Of a stretch of 64,000 nucleotides of DNA, positions 7,989-17,340 are shown piece by piece (the first letter of the stretch is position 1; every line of letters begins with the position of its first letter). A program made the translations under genes and the position numbers. The DNA comes from Pseudomonas migulae (lineage in GTDB: Bacteria > Pseudomonadota > Gammaproteobacteria > Pseudomonadales > Pseudomonadaceae). Location of the stretch: positions 4,452,501 through 4,516,500 of the forward strand of contig NZ_JALJWR010000001.1 of the NCBI RefSeq assembly GCF_024169315.1, written 5' to 3'. Under the pieces are notes generated by a model. It did not search any database, had not been told where the DNA came from, and saw only the letters and a list, made by a program, of their open reading frames with translations.

Positions 7989-9527
7989 TCATTGGCCGCG
8001 ATGGCTAAAGCTGTGCAGGGCTTTCTCGATGCACTGCGCGGTTTTGCCAAAGGCCTGCACGGTGATTTCAGAGAATGGCCCGCCGCCCTGATCCGCCACC
8101 ACGATCATGATTACGCGGCCGTTGTTGACCAGCGAGCGCAACAGCAGGTGTTCGCCACCGAACTGCGAACGCAGGCCGGCCGGCAGCAGCGCCGAAAATT
8201 GCGCGTTGTTGGCCGGTGTCAGGCGCACCTGGGCCTGTTGCGACAGCAGGCGTTGCAGCACCGTGCTCTGGCTCGTCAGAAAATTCAGCCCAGCCGTTTC
8301 CTTCGGCAACCCGGCAATCTGATGCACGCGCAGATTGGCGTGCGTGCGGTCGGCCATCAGGATCATCACCCGGCGCATGCCACACGCGACCAGCGCATCG
8401 CGGGCGGAGTTGGTCAAGTGCATGGCATTGGTGAAACGACTCGGCTCTACCAGCAGCTCGGCGCATTGTTTGCGCCACTTGGCCAGGTCTTCGGCGGTCG
8501 GCGCCGGGGCGGGCAGCAAACCAGCGTGAACGCGGTTCATGCCCCACGGCCAGAGCAGCGCAACGGCGGGGTGCCAGAGGTCCGGCATGGCGTGTTGGCG
8601 CGCACTGTTGGCGGCCTGCTGGTGCAATTGCTGCTGCACCTCGTCCATCGGCATTTGCAGGTAAAGGCTGGTCAGGTACTGCCAGCGCTCGCTGTGTGGA
8701 CTGTCCCAGGCCTGTTGCGCCGACAGCGCCAGACCGTTGGCCAGCAACACGGTATTGGCCGGTTGATTGAGCCAGCGGCGCAGCGTTGGATCGTCATCAA
8801 GACGGTTCTGCTGGCGCAATGGATGATCGCTGTCGCGGGCAATACGCAGGACTTTCACCAGTTCCCGCTGCTCGTTGAGCAACAGCTTGTAACCTTGCTG
8901 CACCCAGTTCGGCAGGTGCCAGATCTCCACCAGTGTCTGGCAGATGTCGAGCAGACGGACGCCGAACAATTGTTTCTCGACGTTGCGCGCCGGCTCGCCT
9001 TTATGGATGACCCGCAGCTCCCATTCTTCGAGTAACTGCGGATGGGTCAACGCCATGGGCCACAGCGGCGAAAGAAACAACAGGCTGCCCCAGTGGATGT
9101 CCTGCCACAGGCGCGCCAGGCGAGCGGCGAAAAAACCGTTGGCCTGTTGCGTCGCGTGCTGGCTGATCATCTGCAACTGGCGCAGGGCCACGGGAATGTC
9201 CGATTGCGCTTGCGCAGGCAGGCGGGCGAGCAGTTCTTCGGTGCGCTTCAAACCGAGGCGATTGATCGCCACCTCAAGGTTTTCCGCAGGCTCCGTCATG
9301 CTGCCGTGGGTGTGCCGGTTGGCCTCGCGAATCACGCTCAAGGCCAGGGCGGGGCTGTCCTGCATCAGTTCGGCGATATCGCGCAGCGAGCTGCGATTGT
9401 CGGCGATGGCGTGGCAGACCCGGTCATGACTGGCCTGTGGAACCGGCAGGCGCACGCCATCGAGAAGCTTGACCCAGCCTTCGAGTGTGGTCGGTTTTGG
9501 AGTTGGAACGTTCGTTTCGTTAGCCAT
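7989..9527 (-). CDS. HDOD-domain protein
   Basis: 512 aa. Residues about 10-215 resemble the HDOD fold (a degenerate HD domain): an N-terminal 'GVRLPVPQASHDRVC' and 'LMQDSPALALSVIREAN', then 'AINRLGLKRTEELLARL'. The C-terminal 150 residues (RRVMILMADR..., LLRSLVNNGRVIMIVVADQ) look like a degenerate GAF-type domain. HDOD proteins are regulatory scaffolds in signalling; no substrate is known for this one. It occupies the slot between rhdA and motA, as PA4955 does in P. aeruginosa. Translation starts with ATG 166 bases from the divergent motA start. Confidence 0.8.
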   Translation of the reverse strand: MANETNVPTPKPTTLEGWVKLLDGVRLPVPQASHDRVCHAIADNRSSLRDIAELMQDSPALALSVIREANRHTHGSMTEPAENLEVAINRLGLKRTEELLARLPAQAQSDIPVALRQLQMISQHATQQANGFFAARLARLWQDIHWGSLLFLSPLWPMALTHPQLLEEWELRVIHKGEPARNVEKQLFGVRLLDICQTLVEIWHLPNWVQQGYKLLLNEQRELVKVLRIARDSDHPLRQQNRLDDDPTLRRWLNQPANTVLLANGLALSAQQAWDSPHSERWQYLTSLYLQMPMDEVQQQLHQQAANSARQHAMPDLWHPAVALLWPWGMNRVHAGLLPAPAPTAEDLAKWRKQCAELLVEPSRFTNAMHLTNSARDALVACGMRRVMILMADRTHANLRVHQIAGLPKETAGLNFLTSQSTVLQRLLSQQAQVRLTPANNAQFSALLPAGLRSQFGGEHLLLRSLVNNGRVIMIVVADQGGGPFSEITVQAFGKTAQCIEKALHSFSHRGQ

Positions 9528-9693
9528 GGTTGGACGCGATCACCGTCTGCATTACCTATGCCCGGAGCGGGCCAAATTGGCTTTTCGCCTGAACTGGCTA
9601 TAGTCTGGCGCAGTTTTGCCGATAAGTAGAAGAAGAGATTTTTTAACTTCCGAATATGACCTTGAACCCGACTCAGTAAGTGCTCTCCTACCT

Positions 9694-10545
9694 ATGGCTA
9701 AAATAATCGGCATCATCGTCGTATTCGCGAGCGTGCTCGGCGGATACGTGCTCTCCCACGGCAAGATTGCCGCCCTGATTCAACCCTTCGAGGTGATGAT
9801 CATCGGTGGTGCGGCCCTCGGTGCATTCCTGCAGGCCAACCCCGGTTACATGACGATGCACGTTCTCAAGAAGTCCTTGGGAATGTTCAGCTCGCGCTTC
9901 AATCACACGTTCTATCTGGAAGTGCTGGGCCTGATCTACGAGATCCTCAACAAGAGTCGTCGCGAAGGCATGATGGCGATTGAAGGCGACATCGAAGATG
10001 CCGCCGCGAGCCCGATCTTCGCCAAGTACCCGGCGGTCCTGAAAGATGAGCGCATGACCGCGTACATTTGCGATTACTTGCGCATCATGTCCTCCGGCAA
10101 CATGGCTCCCCATGAGCTTGAAGGCTTGTTCGACATGGAGCTGACCAGCCTCAAGGAAGACCTGGATCACCCTTCCCACGCGGTCAACGGCATTGCCGAT
10201 GCCATGCCGGGTTTCGGTATCGTCGCGGCGGTACTGGGTATTGTGGTGACCATGGCTTCGCTGGGTGAAAGCGACCAGAAAATGATCGGTCTGCACGTAG
10301 GTGCGGCACTGGTCGGTACCTTCTTCGGTATTCTCGCGGCCTACGGTTTCTTTGGTCCGCTGGCGCACGCACTGGGTCACGATGCCAAGGAAGAACTGAA
10401 CGTCTACGAAGCCATCAAGGCTTCGCTGGTCGCTTCGGCCTCCGGCATGCCGCCATCGCTGGCGGTAGAGTTCGGGCGCAAGGTTCTGTACCCGGCGCAC
10501 CGTCCTAGCTTCGCTGAGCTGGAACAAGCGGTTCGCGGTCGTTAA
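9694..10545 (+). CDS. motA: Flagellar motor stator protein MotA
   Basis: 283 aa from the ATG at 9694; upstream in-frame sequence to 9616 does not resemble MotA. Four membrane segments are visible (about 4-22, 30-48, 170-190, 200-222), with a cytoplasmic loop between the second and third. It forms the proton channel of the flagellar stator with MotB and acts on FliG. A Pro-Gly pair in MPGFGIVAAVLG starts the third segment, as in the family. motB follows after 3 bases. Pseudomonads usually carry a second stator (MotCD) elsewhere; this locus corresponds to the MotAB one. Confidence 0.95.
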   Translation: MAKIIGIIVVFASVLGGYVLSHGKIAALIQPFEVMIIGGAALGAFLQANPGYMTMHVLKKSLGMFSSRFNHTFYLEVLGLIYEILNKSRREGMMAIEGDIEDAAASPIFAKYPAVLKDERMTAYICDYLRIMSSGNMAPHELEGLFDMELTSLKEDLDHPSHAVNGIADAMPGFGIVAAVLGIVVTMASLGESDQKMIGLHVGAALVGTFFGILAAYGFFGPLAHALGHDAKEELNVYEAIKASLVASASGMPPSLAVEFGRKVLYPAHRPSFAELEQAVRGR

Positions 10546-10548
10546 GTC

Positions 10549-11577
10549 ATGGAAAACAACCAGCCGATAATCATCAAGCGCGTAAAAAAGTACGCGGGCG
10601 GGCATCACGGGGGCTCCTGGAAAATCGCCTTCGCGGACTTCGCGACGGCGATGATGGCGTTCTTCCTGGTGTTGTGGCTGCTGTCCACCGCAACGCCAGA
10701 ACAGAAGATCGCCATCGCCGGTTACTTCAAGGACCCGGTCGGCTTTTCCGAAAGCGGCACGCCGTACATCATCGACTTGGGCGGCACGCCGACCCTGGCG
10801 CCGGAAAACACCCTCAACCCCGAAGTGAAATCCCAGCCGCAACCGGACAAGGTGACTGTCGACGCCGAACAGGTCGAAGGCATGGCCGAGATGGTCGAGA
10901 AGGAACGCCTCGAGCTGTTGCTGCAAGAACTGCAGAACAAGGTCGAAGAGAACCCGCAGCTGCAGAAGTTCAAGGACCAGATTCTGTTCGAGATCACTAC
11001 GGACGGTTTGCGCATCCAGATCGTGGACGCCGAAAACCGCCCGATGTTCGACTCCGGCAGTGCGCGTCTGAAGCCGTACTTCGAAGACATCCTGCTGGCC
11101 ATGGCCGACACCATCAAAGCGGTGCCGAACAAGATCAGCATCAGTGGTCACACCGATGCCAAGCCGTACTCGGGCACCGGCGATTTCGGTAACTGGGAGC
11201 TTTCGGCCAACCGTGCCAACGCCGCACGCCGTGCGCTGGTGGCGGGTAGTTATCCGGATCAGCAAGTCGCTCGCGTCGTCGGTTATGCCTCGTCGGCCTT
11301 GTTCGATCGCGAGAACCCGCTCAACCCGGTCAACCGTCGAATCGACATTGTCGTGCTGACCAAGCGAGCCCAGCGTGCCATCGAAGGTTCGCAAGGTGCG
11401 GAACCGGCACCAGAACCGACGCAAGGGCAGGGCGGCCCGGGTGAAGTGCCGGCCACGCCAGCCGACCCGAACGCATTGCCGGCCGATAAAGAACCACTGC
11501 CGGCGCATGAGCTTCGCGAGCGTTTGAATCTGTTTGATGACCCGGCGCCGAAACCGGGCGGACCCGCGAAGCAGTGA
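10549..11577 (+). CDS. motB: Flagellar motor stator protein MotB
   Basis: 342 aa. One membrane segment (about residues 28-50) carries the proton-binding Asp in FADFATAMMAFFLVLWLL. A plug/linker region follows, then an OmpA-like peptidoglycan-binding domain (about 150-270) with ISGHTDAKPY and NWELSANRANAARR. The last 60 residues are Pro/Ala/Glu-rich and likely disordered. It anchors the MotA ring to the cell wall. A strong terminator follows the stop, closing the motAB operon. Confidence 0.95.
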   Translation: MENNQPIIIKRVKKYAGGHHGGSWKIAFADFATAMMAFFLVLWLLSTATPEQKIAIAGYFKDPVGFSESGTPYIIDLGGTPTLAPENTLNPEVKSQPQPDKVTVDAEQVEGMAEMVEKERLELLLQELQNKVEENPQLQKFKDQILFEITTDGLRIQIVDAENRPMFDSGSARLKPYFEDILLAMADTIKAVPNKISISGHTDAKPYSGTGDFGNWELSANRANAARRALVAGSYPDQQVARVVGYASSALFDRENPLNPVNRRIDIVVLTKRAQRAIEGSQGAEPAPEPTQGQGGPGEVPATPADPNALPADKEPLPAHELRERLNLFDDPAPKPGGPAKQ

Positions 11578-11580
11578 TCC

Positions 11581-11616
11581 ACAAAAAAGCCGCGATCATC
11601 TCGCGGCTTTTTTGTG
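11581..11616 (+). terminator. Rho-independent terminator after motB
   Basis: A perfect stem AAAAAAGCCGCGA with its complement and a T run. It is bidirectional in form. Confidence 0.9.
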
Positions 11617-11630
11617 ACATCACTTAAACC

Positions 11631-11722
11631 CTGTGGGAGCGAGCTTGCTCGCGAAGGGGCCATCAGCTTCAACATCAATGTTGACTGACATGCCGCTTTC
11701 GCGAGCAAGCCCGCTCCCACAG
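11631..11722. repeat. REP-like palindrome, GTGGGAGCGAGC type
   Basis: Arms CTGTGGGAGCGAGCTTGCTC (left) and GAGCAAGCCCGCTCCCACAG (right) around a central spacer of about 45 bases, between motB and rsgA. Confidence 0.85.
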
Positions 11723-11735
11723 GTTTCGTGCCGGT

Positions 11736-12767
11736 CTAGTAACTGCTCTCCGGCAGACTCGCGATGATCGAGCGGTAGCTGTTCATCCGTTGCTGCTGCA
11801 CGCGGCCTTCTTCCAATGCCTTGAGCAATGCGCAACCGGGTTCGCGGTCGTGCTTGCAGTCGCGGAAACGGCAGGTGCCGATCAGGTCGTTGAACTCGAT
11901 GAAGCCGGCTTCGACGTCGGCGCGGCTGACGTGGCCCAGGCCGAATTCACGGATACCCGGGGAGTCGATCAGCTCACCGCCACCGGGGAAGTGGAACAAC
12001 CGCGCGGTCGTGGTGGTGTGAGTGCCCTGGCCGGACAGCTCGGACAGCGGGCCGACGCGGGTTTCGACTTCCGGCAGCAGGCTGTTGACCAGCGACGACT
12101 TGCCGACGCCGGACTGGCCGACGAACACGCTGATGCGACCGTCCAGTTGTTCCTGCAGTTGCTCCATGCCATTGCCATGGTGCGCCGACACTTCCAGAAC
12201 CGGATAACCCAGCGTGCGGTAAACCGCGAGCAGGGCATTCAGTGCCGGGGCGTTTTGTTCGTCGATCAGGTCGAATTTGTTCAGCAGCAGCAGCGGCCGA
12301 ATGCCGGCGTGCTCCGCCGCGACCAGGTAGCGGTCGATCAGGTTGGCGTGAGGCTCGGGCAGCGGCGCGAAGACGATGACGATCATGTCGACGTTGGCGG
12401 CTACGGGCTTGAGCTGGCCACGGCTGTCCGGACGGCAGAGTTCGGTCTTGCGCGGCAGTTGCGCCACGATCACACCGATGCCCTGGTTGCCGGCACGCCA
12501 GACCACCTGATCGCCGGTCACCAGCGCTGGCAGGTTGGCGCGCAAGTGGCAGCGGAACACCTGGCCGGCCAAATCGCCATCGAGCGCTTCGACTTCGACC
12601 TGCACACCGAAGTGCGCGATCACCAGGCCGGTCTGTTCCGGGCCCAGGTCGCCACCCTCAAGTGCCTCGACAGCCGAGGACTCGCGTTTGGCGGCGCGGG
12701 CAGCGCGTTCGCCCTGAATCTTTTCGATGCGCCAGTTTTGACGACGATTGAGTTGGCGTTTGGCCAT
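11736..12767 (-). CDS. rsgA: Small ribosomal subunit biogenesis GTPase RsgA
   Basis: 343 aa. An OB-fold N-terminal domain (about 40-110), then a circularly permuted GTPase with NKFD first and Walker [10 protein letters not shown] later (around residue 217), and a C-terminal zinc finger with [11 protein letters not shown]. It matures the 30S subunit and its GTPase is stimulated by the ribosome. The basic N terminus (AKRQLNRRQ) fits rRNA binding. Divergent from orn, 107 bases apart, as in many gammaproteobacteria. Confidence 0.95.
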   Translation of the reverse strand: MAKRQLNRRQNWRIEKIQGERAARAAKRESSAVEALEGGDLGPEQTGLVIAHFGVQVEVEALDGDLAGQVFRCHLRANLPALVTGDQVVWRAGNQGIGVIVAQLPRKTELCRPDSRGQLKPVAANVDMIVIVFAPLPEPHANLIDRYLVAAEHAGIRPLLLLNKFDLIDEQNAPALNALLAVYRTLGYPVLEVSAHHGNGMEQLQEQLDGRISVFVGQSGVGKSSLVNSLLPEVETRVGPLSELSGQGTHTTTTARLFHFPGGGELIDSPGIREFGLGHVSRADVEAGFIEFNDLIGTCRFRDCKHDREPGCALLKALEEGRVQQQRMNSYRSIIASLPESSY

Positions 12768-12874
12768 GGGTGTTCCGTATCAAGAATGCAGCGATTAGGT
12801 AAAACGGCCGCGAGTTTAGCACGCCCCGCCACTTGCCTAGGCTAAACTGCGCAGCATTGCCTAGGAGCCGACAC

Positions 12875-13417
12875 ATGCAAAACCCGCAGAATCTGATCTG
12901 GATCGACCTGGAAATGACCGGTCTGAACCCTGATACCGACGTCATCATCGAAATGGCCACTATCGTCACCGACAGTGATCTGAACACTTTGGCCGAAGGG
13001 CCGGTGATCGCGATCCATCACAGCGATGAAATCCTCGCCGGCATGGACGAGTGGAACACCCGTCAACACGGCGGCTCGGGCCTGACCCAGCGCGTTCGCG
13101 ACAGCCGCATCAGCATGGCCGAAGCGGAAGCCGAGACCATTGCCTTCCTGGAGAAGTGGGTGCCGAAGGGCAAGTCGCCGATCTGTGGCAACAGCATCTG
13201 CCAGGACCGTCGCTTCCTTTATACGCACATGAAATCCCTGGAAAGCTTCTTCCACTACCGCAACCTCGACGTCTCGACCCTGAAAGAACTGGCCGCTCGC
13301 TGGGCGCCGGACGTGCGCGACAGCTTCAAAAAAGGCAGCACCCACCTGGCCCTGGACGACATCCGCGAATCGATCGCCGAGCTGCAGCATTACCGCAAGC
13401 ATTTCATCAAGTTCTGA
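12875..13417 (+). CDS. orn: Oligoribonuclease
   Basis: 180 aa from the ATG at 12875 ([16 protein letters not shown]); AGGAG lies 8 bases upstream. A DEDDh 3'-5' exonuclease: the first motif is IDLEMTGL, the last includes H..LDDI. It degrades 2-5 nt RNA and pGpG, so it also ends c-di-GMP signalling, and is essential in pseudomonads. A REP-like element follows the stop. Confidence 0.96.
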   Translation: MQNPQNLIWIDLEMTGLNPDTDVIIEMATIVTDSDLNTLAEGPVIAIHHSDEILAGMDEWNTRQHGGSGLTQRVRDSRISMAEAEAETIAFLEKWVPKGKSPICGNSICQDRRFLYTHMKSLESFFHYRNLDVSTLKELAARWAPDVRDSFKKGSTHLALDDIRESIAELQHYRKHFIKF

Positions 13418-13430
13418 TGTTGCCGGGCCT

Positions 13431-13564
13431 TTGTGGCGAGGGGATTTATCCCCGTTGGATCGCATAGCGGTCCCAAAACCGGTGGCCGCGGTGTGTCAGG
13501 CGTACCGCAGGCCATGGTTTTACGACTGCTGCGCAGCCGAAGGGGGATAAATCCCCTCGCCACA
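13431..13564. repeat. Second-family palindromic repeat (GGCGAGGGGATTTATCCCC type)
   Basis: The left end TGTGGCGAGGGGATTTATCC and the right end GGGGATAAATCCCCTCGCCA are inverted. Inside are smaller inverted pieces (TCGCATAGCGGTCC, CTGCTGCGCAGCCGAA). It is related to the copies at 33220 and 60727 and differs from the GTGGGAGC family. Confidence 0.8.
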
Positions 13565-13646
13565 GGGTATCAGTGCTTTCTCTTGCCCTCTTTTGGTGCC
13601 GGAACTAAATGGCTAGACTGCGCGCCTTCCTGCAAGGACCGCCACC

Positions 13647-14258
13647 ATGTTGCTGATGCTTTACCTGATCGCCATTACCGCCGAAGCCATGACCGGCGCA
13701 CTGTCCGCCGGCCGTCGTGGCATGGACTGGTTCGGTGTGGTGCTGATCGCCTGCATCACGGCGTTGGGCGGTGGTTCGGTGCGTGACGTACTGCTCGGTC
13801 ACTACCCGCTGACGTGGGTCAAACACCCGGAATACCTGGTGCTGACATCGATTGCCGCCATGTTCACGGTCTTCGCTGCGCGCTGGATGCGTCACTTGCG
13901 CTCACTGTTTCTGGTGCTCGACGCCGTAGGTCTGGTGGCGTTCACCCTGATCGGCTGCATGACTGCCCTGGAAATGGGCCACGGCATGCTGGTGGCCTCG
14001 GTCAGCGGCGTGATCACCGGAGTATTCGGCGGCATCCTGCGTGACATCTTCTGCAACGACATCCCGCTGATCTTCCGCCGCGAGCTCTACGCCAGTGTGT
14101 CGTTCGCGGCGGCGTGGTGTTACATGCTGTGTCTGTACCTGAACGTGCCGGGAGAACAGGCAATTCTGATCACCCTGTTCGGCGGCTTCCTGCTGCGGTT
14201 GCTGGCGATCCGTTTCCACTGGGAAATGCCGAAGTTCGTTTATAACGACGAAGCCTGA
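13647..14258 (+). CDS. TRIC-type cation channel family protein (UPF0126)
   Basis: 203 aa with about six to seven membrane segments and two repeats of a glycine-rich pattern (ALGGGSVRDVLLG in the first half, GVFGGILRDIF in the second). This is the YadS/UPF0126 family, related to trimeric intracellular cation channels. The transported ion in Pseudomonas is not established. CAAGGAC precedes the ATG. The 3' end overlaps the end of queG by 19 bases in convergent orientation. Confidence 0.88.
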   Translation: MLLMLYLIAITAEAMTGALSAGRRGMDWFGVVLIACITALGGGSVRDVLLGHYPLTWVKHPEYLVLTSIAAMFTVFAARWMRHLRSLFLVLDAVGLVAFTLIGCMTALEMGHGMLVASVSGVITGVFGGILRDIFCNDIPLIFRRELYASVSFAAAWCYMLCLYLNVPGEQAILITLFGGFLLRLLAIRFHWEMPKFVYNDEA

Positions 14259-15319
14259 CGTTCGGCGTGTTGCTTCAACGCCCATTCCACATGCTCGCGA
14301 ACCAGCTCCGACGGATACTCGCGTCGCGCCTTCAACGCTTCCAGCACCGGAATGCTCGACGGCGCATTCCCCAGGCCCACCGCCAGATTGCGCAACCAGC
14401 GCTCGTAACCGGCGCGGCGTAATGGCGAGCCCTCGGTGCTGCTGAGGAATTTGTCCTCATCCCACATGAACAATTCGGCCAGTTCGGCGTTGTCCAGGTT
14501 GTGTCGTGGCTTGAAGTCGCTTTCGCCGGACGGGCGGGCGAAGCGGTTCCATGGGCAGACGATCTGGCAGTCATCGCAGCCGAAGACCCGATTGCCGATC
14601 AATGGACGCAAGTCTTCGGGAATCGCGCTTTTCAGTTCGATGGTCAGGTAGGAAATGCAGCGCCGGGCATCCAGCACATAAGGACCGACAAAGGCGTTGG
14701 TCGGACAGATGTCGAGGCACGCGGTGCAGCGCCCGCAATGTTCGGTGCTGTGTGGCGGGTCAACCGGCAGCGGCAGGTCGACAAACAGTTCGCTGAGGAA
14801 GAAGTAACTGCCGGCCTTGCGATTCAAGACCAGCGTGTTTTTGCCGATCCATCCAAGGCCTGCCTGTTCAGCGATGGCTTTTTCCAGCACCGGCGCACTG
14901 TCGACGAACGCACGAAAGCCGAACGGCCCGATCTCGGCCTGAATTTTATCGGCGAGTTGTTGCACGCGTTTACGGATCAATTTGTGGTAATCGCGGCCCA
15001 AGGCATAACGCGAGACGTAGGCTTTTTCAGGTTGAGCCAGGAGCTTGGCCATTTCAGTGTCGCCCGGCAGGTAATCCATGCGCAGGGAAACCACGCGCAA
15101 GGTGCCGGGGACGAGTTCTTCCGGGTGCGAGCGTTTGCTGCCATGCGCGCCCATGTAGTCCATTTCGCCGTGGTAGCCGGCCGCAAGCCAGCGCTCCAGG
15201 TGCTGCTCATGCTCGGCCAGATCCAGGCCGCTGATGCCGACTTGCTGAAAGCCCAGCTCGCGGCCCCAGTCCTTGATGGATTGGGCGAGGGCGGGCAGGT
15301 CTGTGGTAATTGCGGGCAT
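14240..15319 (-). CDS. queG: Epoxyqueuosine reductase QueG
   Basis: 359 aa from the ATG at 15319 (MPAITTDLPALAQ); an upstream start would add 24 residues overlapping the nnr promoter. Two [4Fe-4S] motifs are visible, CGRCTACLDICP and CDDCQIVCP, in a B12-dependent reductase fold. It reduces epoxyqueuosine to queuosine in tRNA anticodons (His, Asp, Asn, Tyr). Divergent from nnr, with start codons 64 bases apart. Confidence 0.95.
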   Translation of the reverse strand: MPAITTDLPALAQSIKDWGRELGFQQVGISGLDLAEHEQHLERWLAAGYHGEMDYMGAHGSKRSHPEELVPGTLRVVSLRMDYLPGDTEMAKLLAQPEKAYVSRYALGRDYHKLIRKRVQQLADKIQAEIGPFGFRAFVDSAPVLEKAIAEQAGLGWIGKNTLVLNRKAGSYFFLSELFVDLPLPVDPPHSTEHCGRCTACLDICPTNAFVGPYVLDARRCISYLTIELKSAIPEDLRPLIGNRVFGCDDCQIVCPWNRFARPSGESDFKPRHNLDNAELAELFMWDEDKFLSSTEGSPLRRAGYERWLRNLAVGLGNAPSSIPVLEALKARREYPSELVREHVEWALKQHAERQASSL

Positions 15320-15382
15320 GAGGCGAGAGAAACCGGAGCTGAGGTGCGTATAATTCTGCCAGACATCGGAGCCCGAAGACGC

Positions 15383-16882
15383 ATGCCGCACACTAAAGAT
15401 GATTTACCCGACGCGCTGTACAGCGCCGCGCAAGTGCGAGCCCTCGATGCGAGCCTGATTGCGGCGGGTACACAGGGCTTCGAATTGATGCAGCGTGCGG
15501 CGCGGGCGACCTGGCGTGCGTTGGTCCGGCAGTGGCCGACGGCCAACGAACTGACGGTGGTCGCCGGTCACGGTAACAATGCCGGCGATGGCTATCTGGT
15601 GGCGGTTCTGGCCCGACGTGCCGGCTGGCATGTGCGCGTGTTGGCGGCCGGGGATCCCCAGCGTTTGCAGGGCGATGCCGGGCTGGCCCACGCCGAGGCG
15701 CTGTCCGAAGGCGTCGCCATTCAAGCCTGGAGCGCGCAATCCGGGTTGCGCGGTGTCGTGCTGGACGCCTTGCTGGGCACCGGTCTGACAGGCGAGGTGC
15801 GAGAGCCTTACGCCAGTGTCATCGCCGCGATCAATGCCAGCGACCTGCCGGTTGCCGCCGTGGATATTCCTTCGGGGCTGTGTGCCGATACAGGACGCGT
15901 GCTGGGCGTGGCCGTTCGGGCGGATATGACCGTGACTTTCATTGGTTTGAAGTTGGGTCTGTTCACGGGCGAAGCGGCGGACGTGGTGGGTGAGTTGGTT
16001 TTCAATGATCTGCAGGCATCCCCCGAGTCGTTCAGCGGGGTTGCCATCAGTGCACGTCGCCTGACGGCCGTCAATTTGCCGCGTCTGGCGGGTCGCGCGC
16101 CGACTGCCCATAAAGGCAAATTCGGCCATGTCTTGCTGATCGGGGGGGATCGCGGTTTCGGCGGTGCCATTTTGTTGAGCGCGCAAAGTGCCCTGCGCAG
16201 TGGCGCCGGCATGGTGTCGGTCGCCACCCGCAGCGAGCATGTGCCGGCTGCACTGGCGCGAATCCCCGAAGCCATGGTACTCGGCACTTCGTCAGCCAAT
16301 CAGTTGATGGGATTGCTGCAAAAGGTTTCCGTGCTGGTAGTGGGGCCGGGCCTCGGGCAGGCTTCGTGGGGGCGCAGCCTGTTGTCGGCGGCGGCCAATG
16401 CACCGTTGCCGCAGGTTTGGGATGCCGACGCGCTGAACATGCTGGCCGAAGAACGTGTGAGCTTGCCCAGCGACTGCGTGATCACCCCGCATCCGGGGGA
16501 GGCGGCGCGGCTGCTCGGGATAAGTACCGCTGAGGTTCAGGCCGACCGTCCGTCCGCCGCTCACGCATTGAGCAAAAAATACACCGCCGTAGTGATTCTA
16601 AAAGGCGCCGGCAGCCTGATCGCCAGTCCGGACGGGCGCCTGGCGGTGTGTCATCAAGGCCATCCGGCCATGGCCACCGCCGGTTTGGGCGATGTGCTGG
16701 CGGGACTGGTTGGCGCATTGCTGGCGCAAGGCATGAATGCCTTCGACGCCGCTTGCCTGGCGGTCTGGCTACACGCCAATGCCGGTGCGCAACAAGGTAA
16801 ATCGGGCCGTGGGCTGGCGGCCAGTGATCTGATTCCAGCCATTCGTCAGTTGTTGGAGGAGCAAGCGCCGTGTCTGAAGTAA
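15383..16882 (+). CDS. nnr: Bifunctional NAD(P)HX epimerase/dehydratase (Nnr, YjeF)
   Basis: 499 aa from the ATG at 15383 (MPHTKDDLPDALYS). The N-terminal domain (about 1-215) is the NAD(P)HX epimerase with VVAGHGNNAGDG and DALLGTG. The C-terminal domain (about 230-499) is the ADP-dependent dehydratase with HKGKFGHVLLIGG, VGPGLG and TPHPGEAARLL. The enzyme repairs hydrated NADH and NADPH. The 3' end overlaps the GTG start of tsaE by 13 bases, so they are translated together. The open frame extends upstream to 14501, but only as the shadow of queG. Confidence 0.94.
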   Translation: MPHTKDDLPDALYSAAQVRALDASLIAAGTQGFELMQRAARATWRALVRQWPTANELTVVAGHGNNAGDGYLVAVLARRAGWHVRVLAAGDPQRLQGDAGLAHAEALSEGVAIQAWSAQSGLRGVVLDALLGTGLTGEVREPYASVIAAINASDLPVAAVDIPSGLCADTGRVLGVAVRADMTVTFIGLKLGLFTGEAADVVGELVFNDLQASPESFSGVAISARRLTAVNLPRLAGRAPTAHKGKFGHVLLIGGDRGFGGAILLSAQSALRSGAGMVSVATRSEHVPAALARIPEAMVLGTSSANQLMGLLQKVSVLVVGPGLGQASWGRSLLSAAANAPLPQVWDADALNMLAEERVSLPSDCVITPHPGEAARLLGISTAEVQADRPSAAHALSKKYTAVVILKGAGSLIASPDGRLAVCHQGHPAMATAGLGDVLAGLVGALLAQGMNAFDAACLAVWLHANAGAQQGKSGRGLAASDLIPAIRQLLEEQAPCLK

Positions 16883-17340
16883 CCCTGTACCTGGCTGATG
16901 AAGAGGCGATGACCGCCTTTGGCGAGCGCATCGCAAAAACCACTCAAGGGCACGGTCTGATTTTTCTGGAAGGGGATCTGGGGGCGGGGAAAACCACGTT
17001 GTCGCGGGGCATCATTCGCGGACTGGGGCATGTCGGCGCGGTGAAAAGTCCGACCTTCACACTGGTCGAACCCTACGAGATCGGCGACATCCGCGCCTTC
17101 CATTTCGATCTCTATCGCTTGGTCGACCCGGAAGAGCTGGAGTACCTCGGTATCCGCGACTACTTCGAAGATGACGCGTTATGCCTCATCGAGTGGCCCG
17201 AAAAGGGTGCAGGCTTTTTGCCAAAGCCCGACCTGACCATTACCATTAGCCCGCAAGACAGCGGGCGTTCGCTGAAAATTTTGTCCCAGGGCTCGCGTGG
17301 CGAGTCGTGGTGTGCCGCTTTGGCATTGGAATCCAATTAG
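16870..17340 (+). CDS. tsaE: tRNA threonylcarbamoyladenosine ATPase TsaE, GTG start
   Basis: 156 aa. A small P-loop ATPase with Walker A GDLGAGKTT and the family segment SPTFTLVEPYE. It works with TsaB/TsaD to make t6A37 on ANN-decoding tRNAs. The start is GTG at 16870, inside nnr, with GGAGGAGC just upstream. The stop TAG is followed immediately by amiB. Confidence 0.95.
   Translation: MSEVTLYLADEEAMTAFGERIAKTTQGHGLIFLEGDLGAGKTTLSRGIIRGLGHVGAVKSPTFTLVEPYEIGDIRAFHFDLYRLVDPEELEYLGIRDYFEDDALCLIEWPEKGAGFLPKPDLTITISPQDSGRSLKILSQGSRGESWCAALALESN

Noticed and set aside
14501..15382. Upstream extension of the nnr frame
   Set aside because: It is antisense to queG; the supported start is the ATG at 15383.
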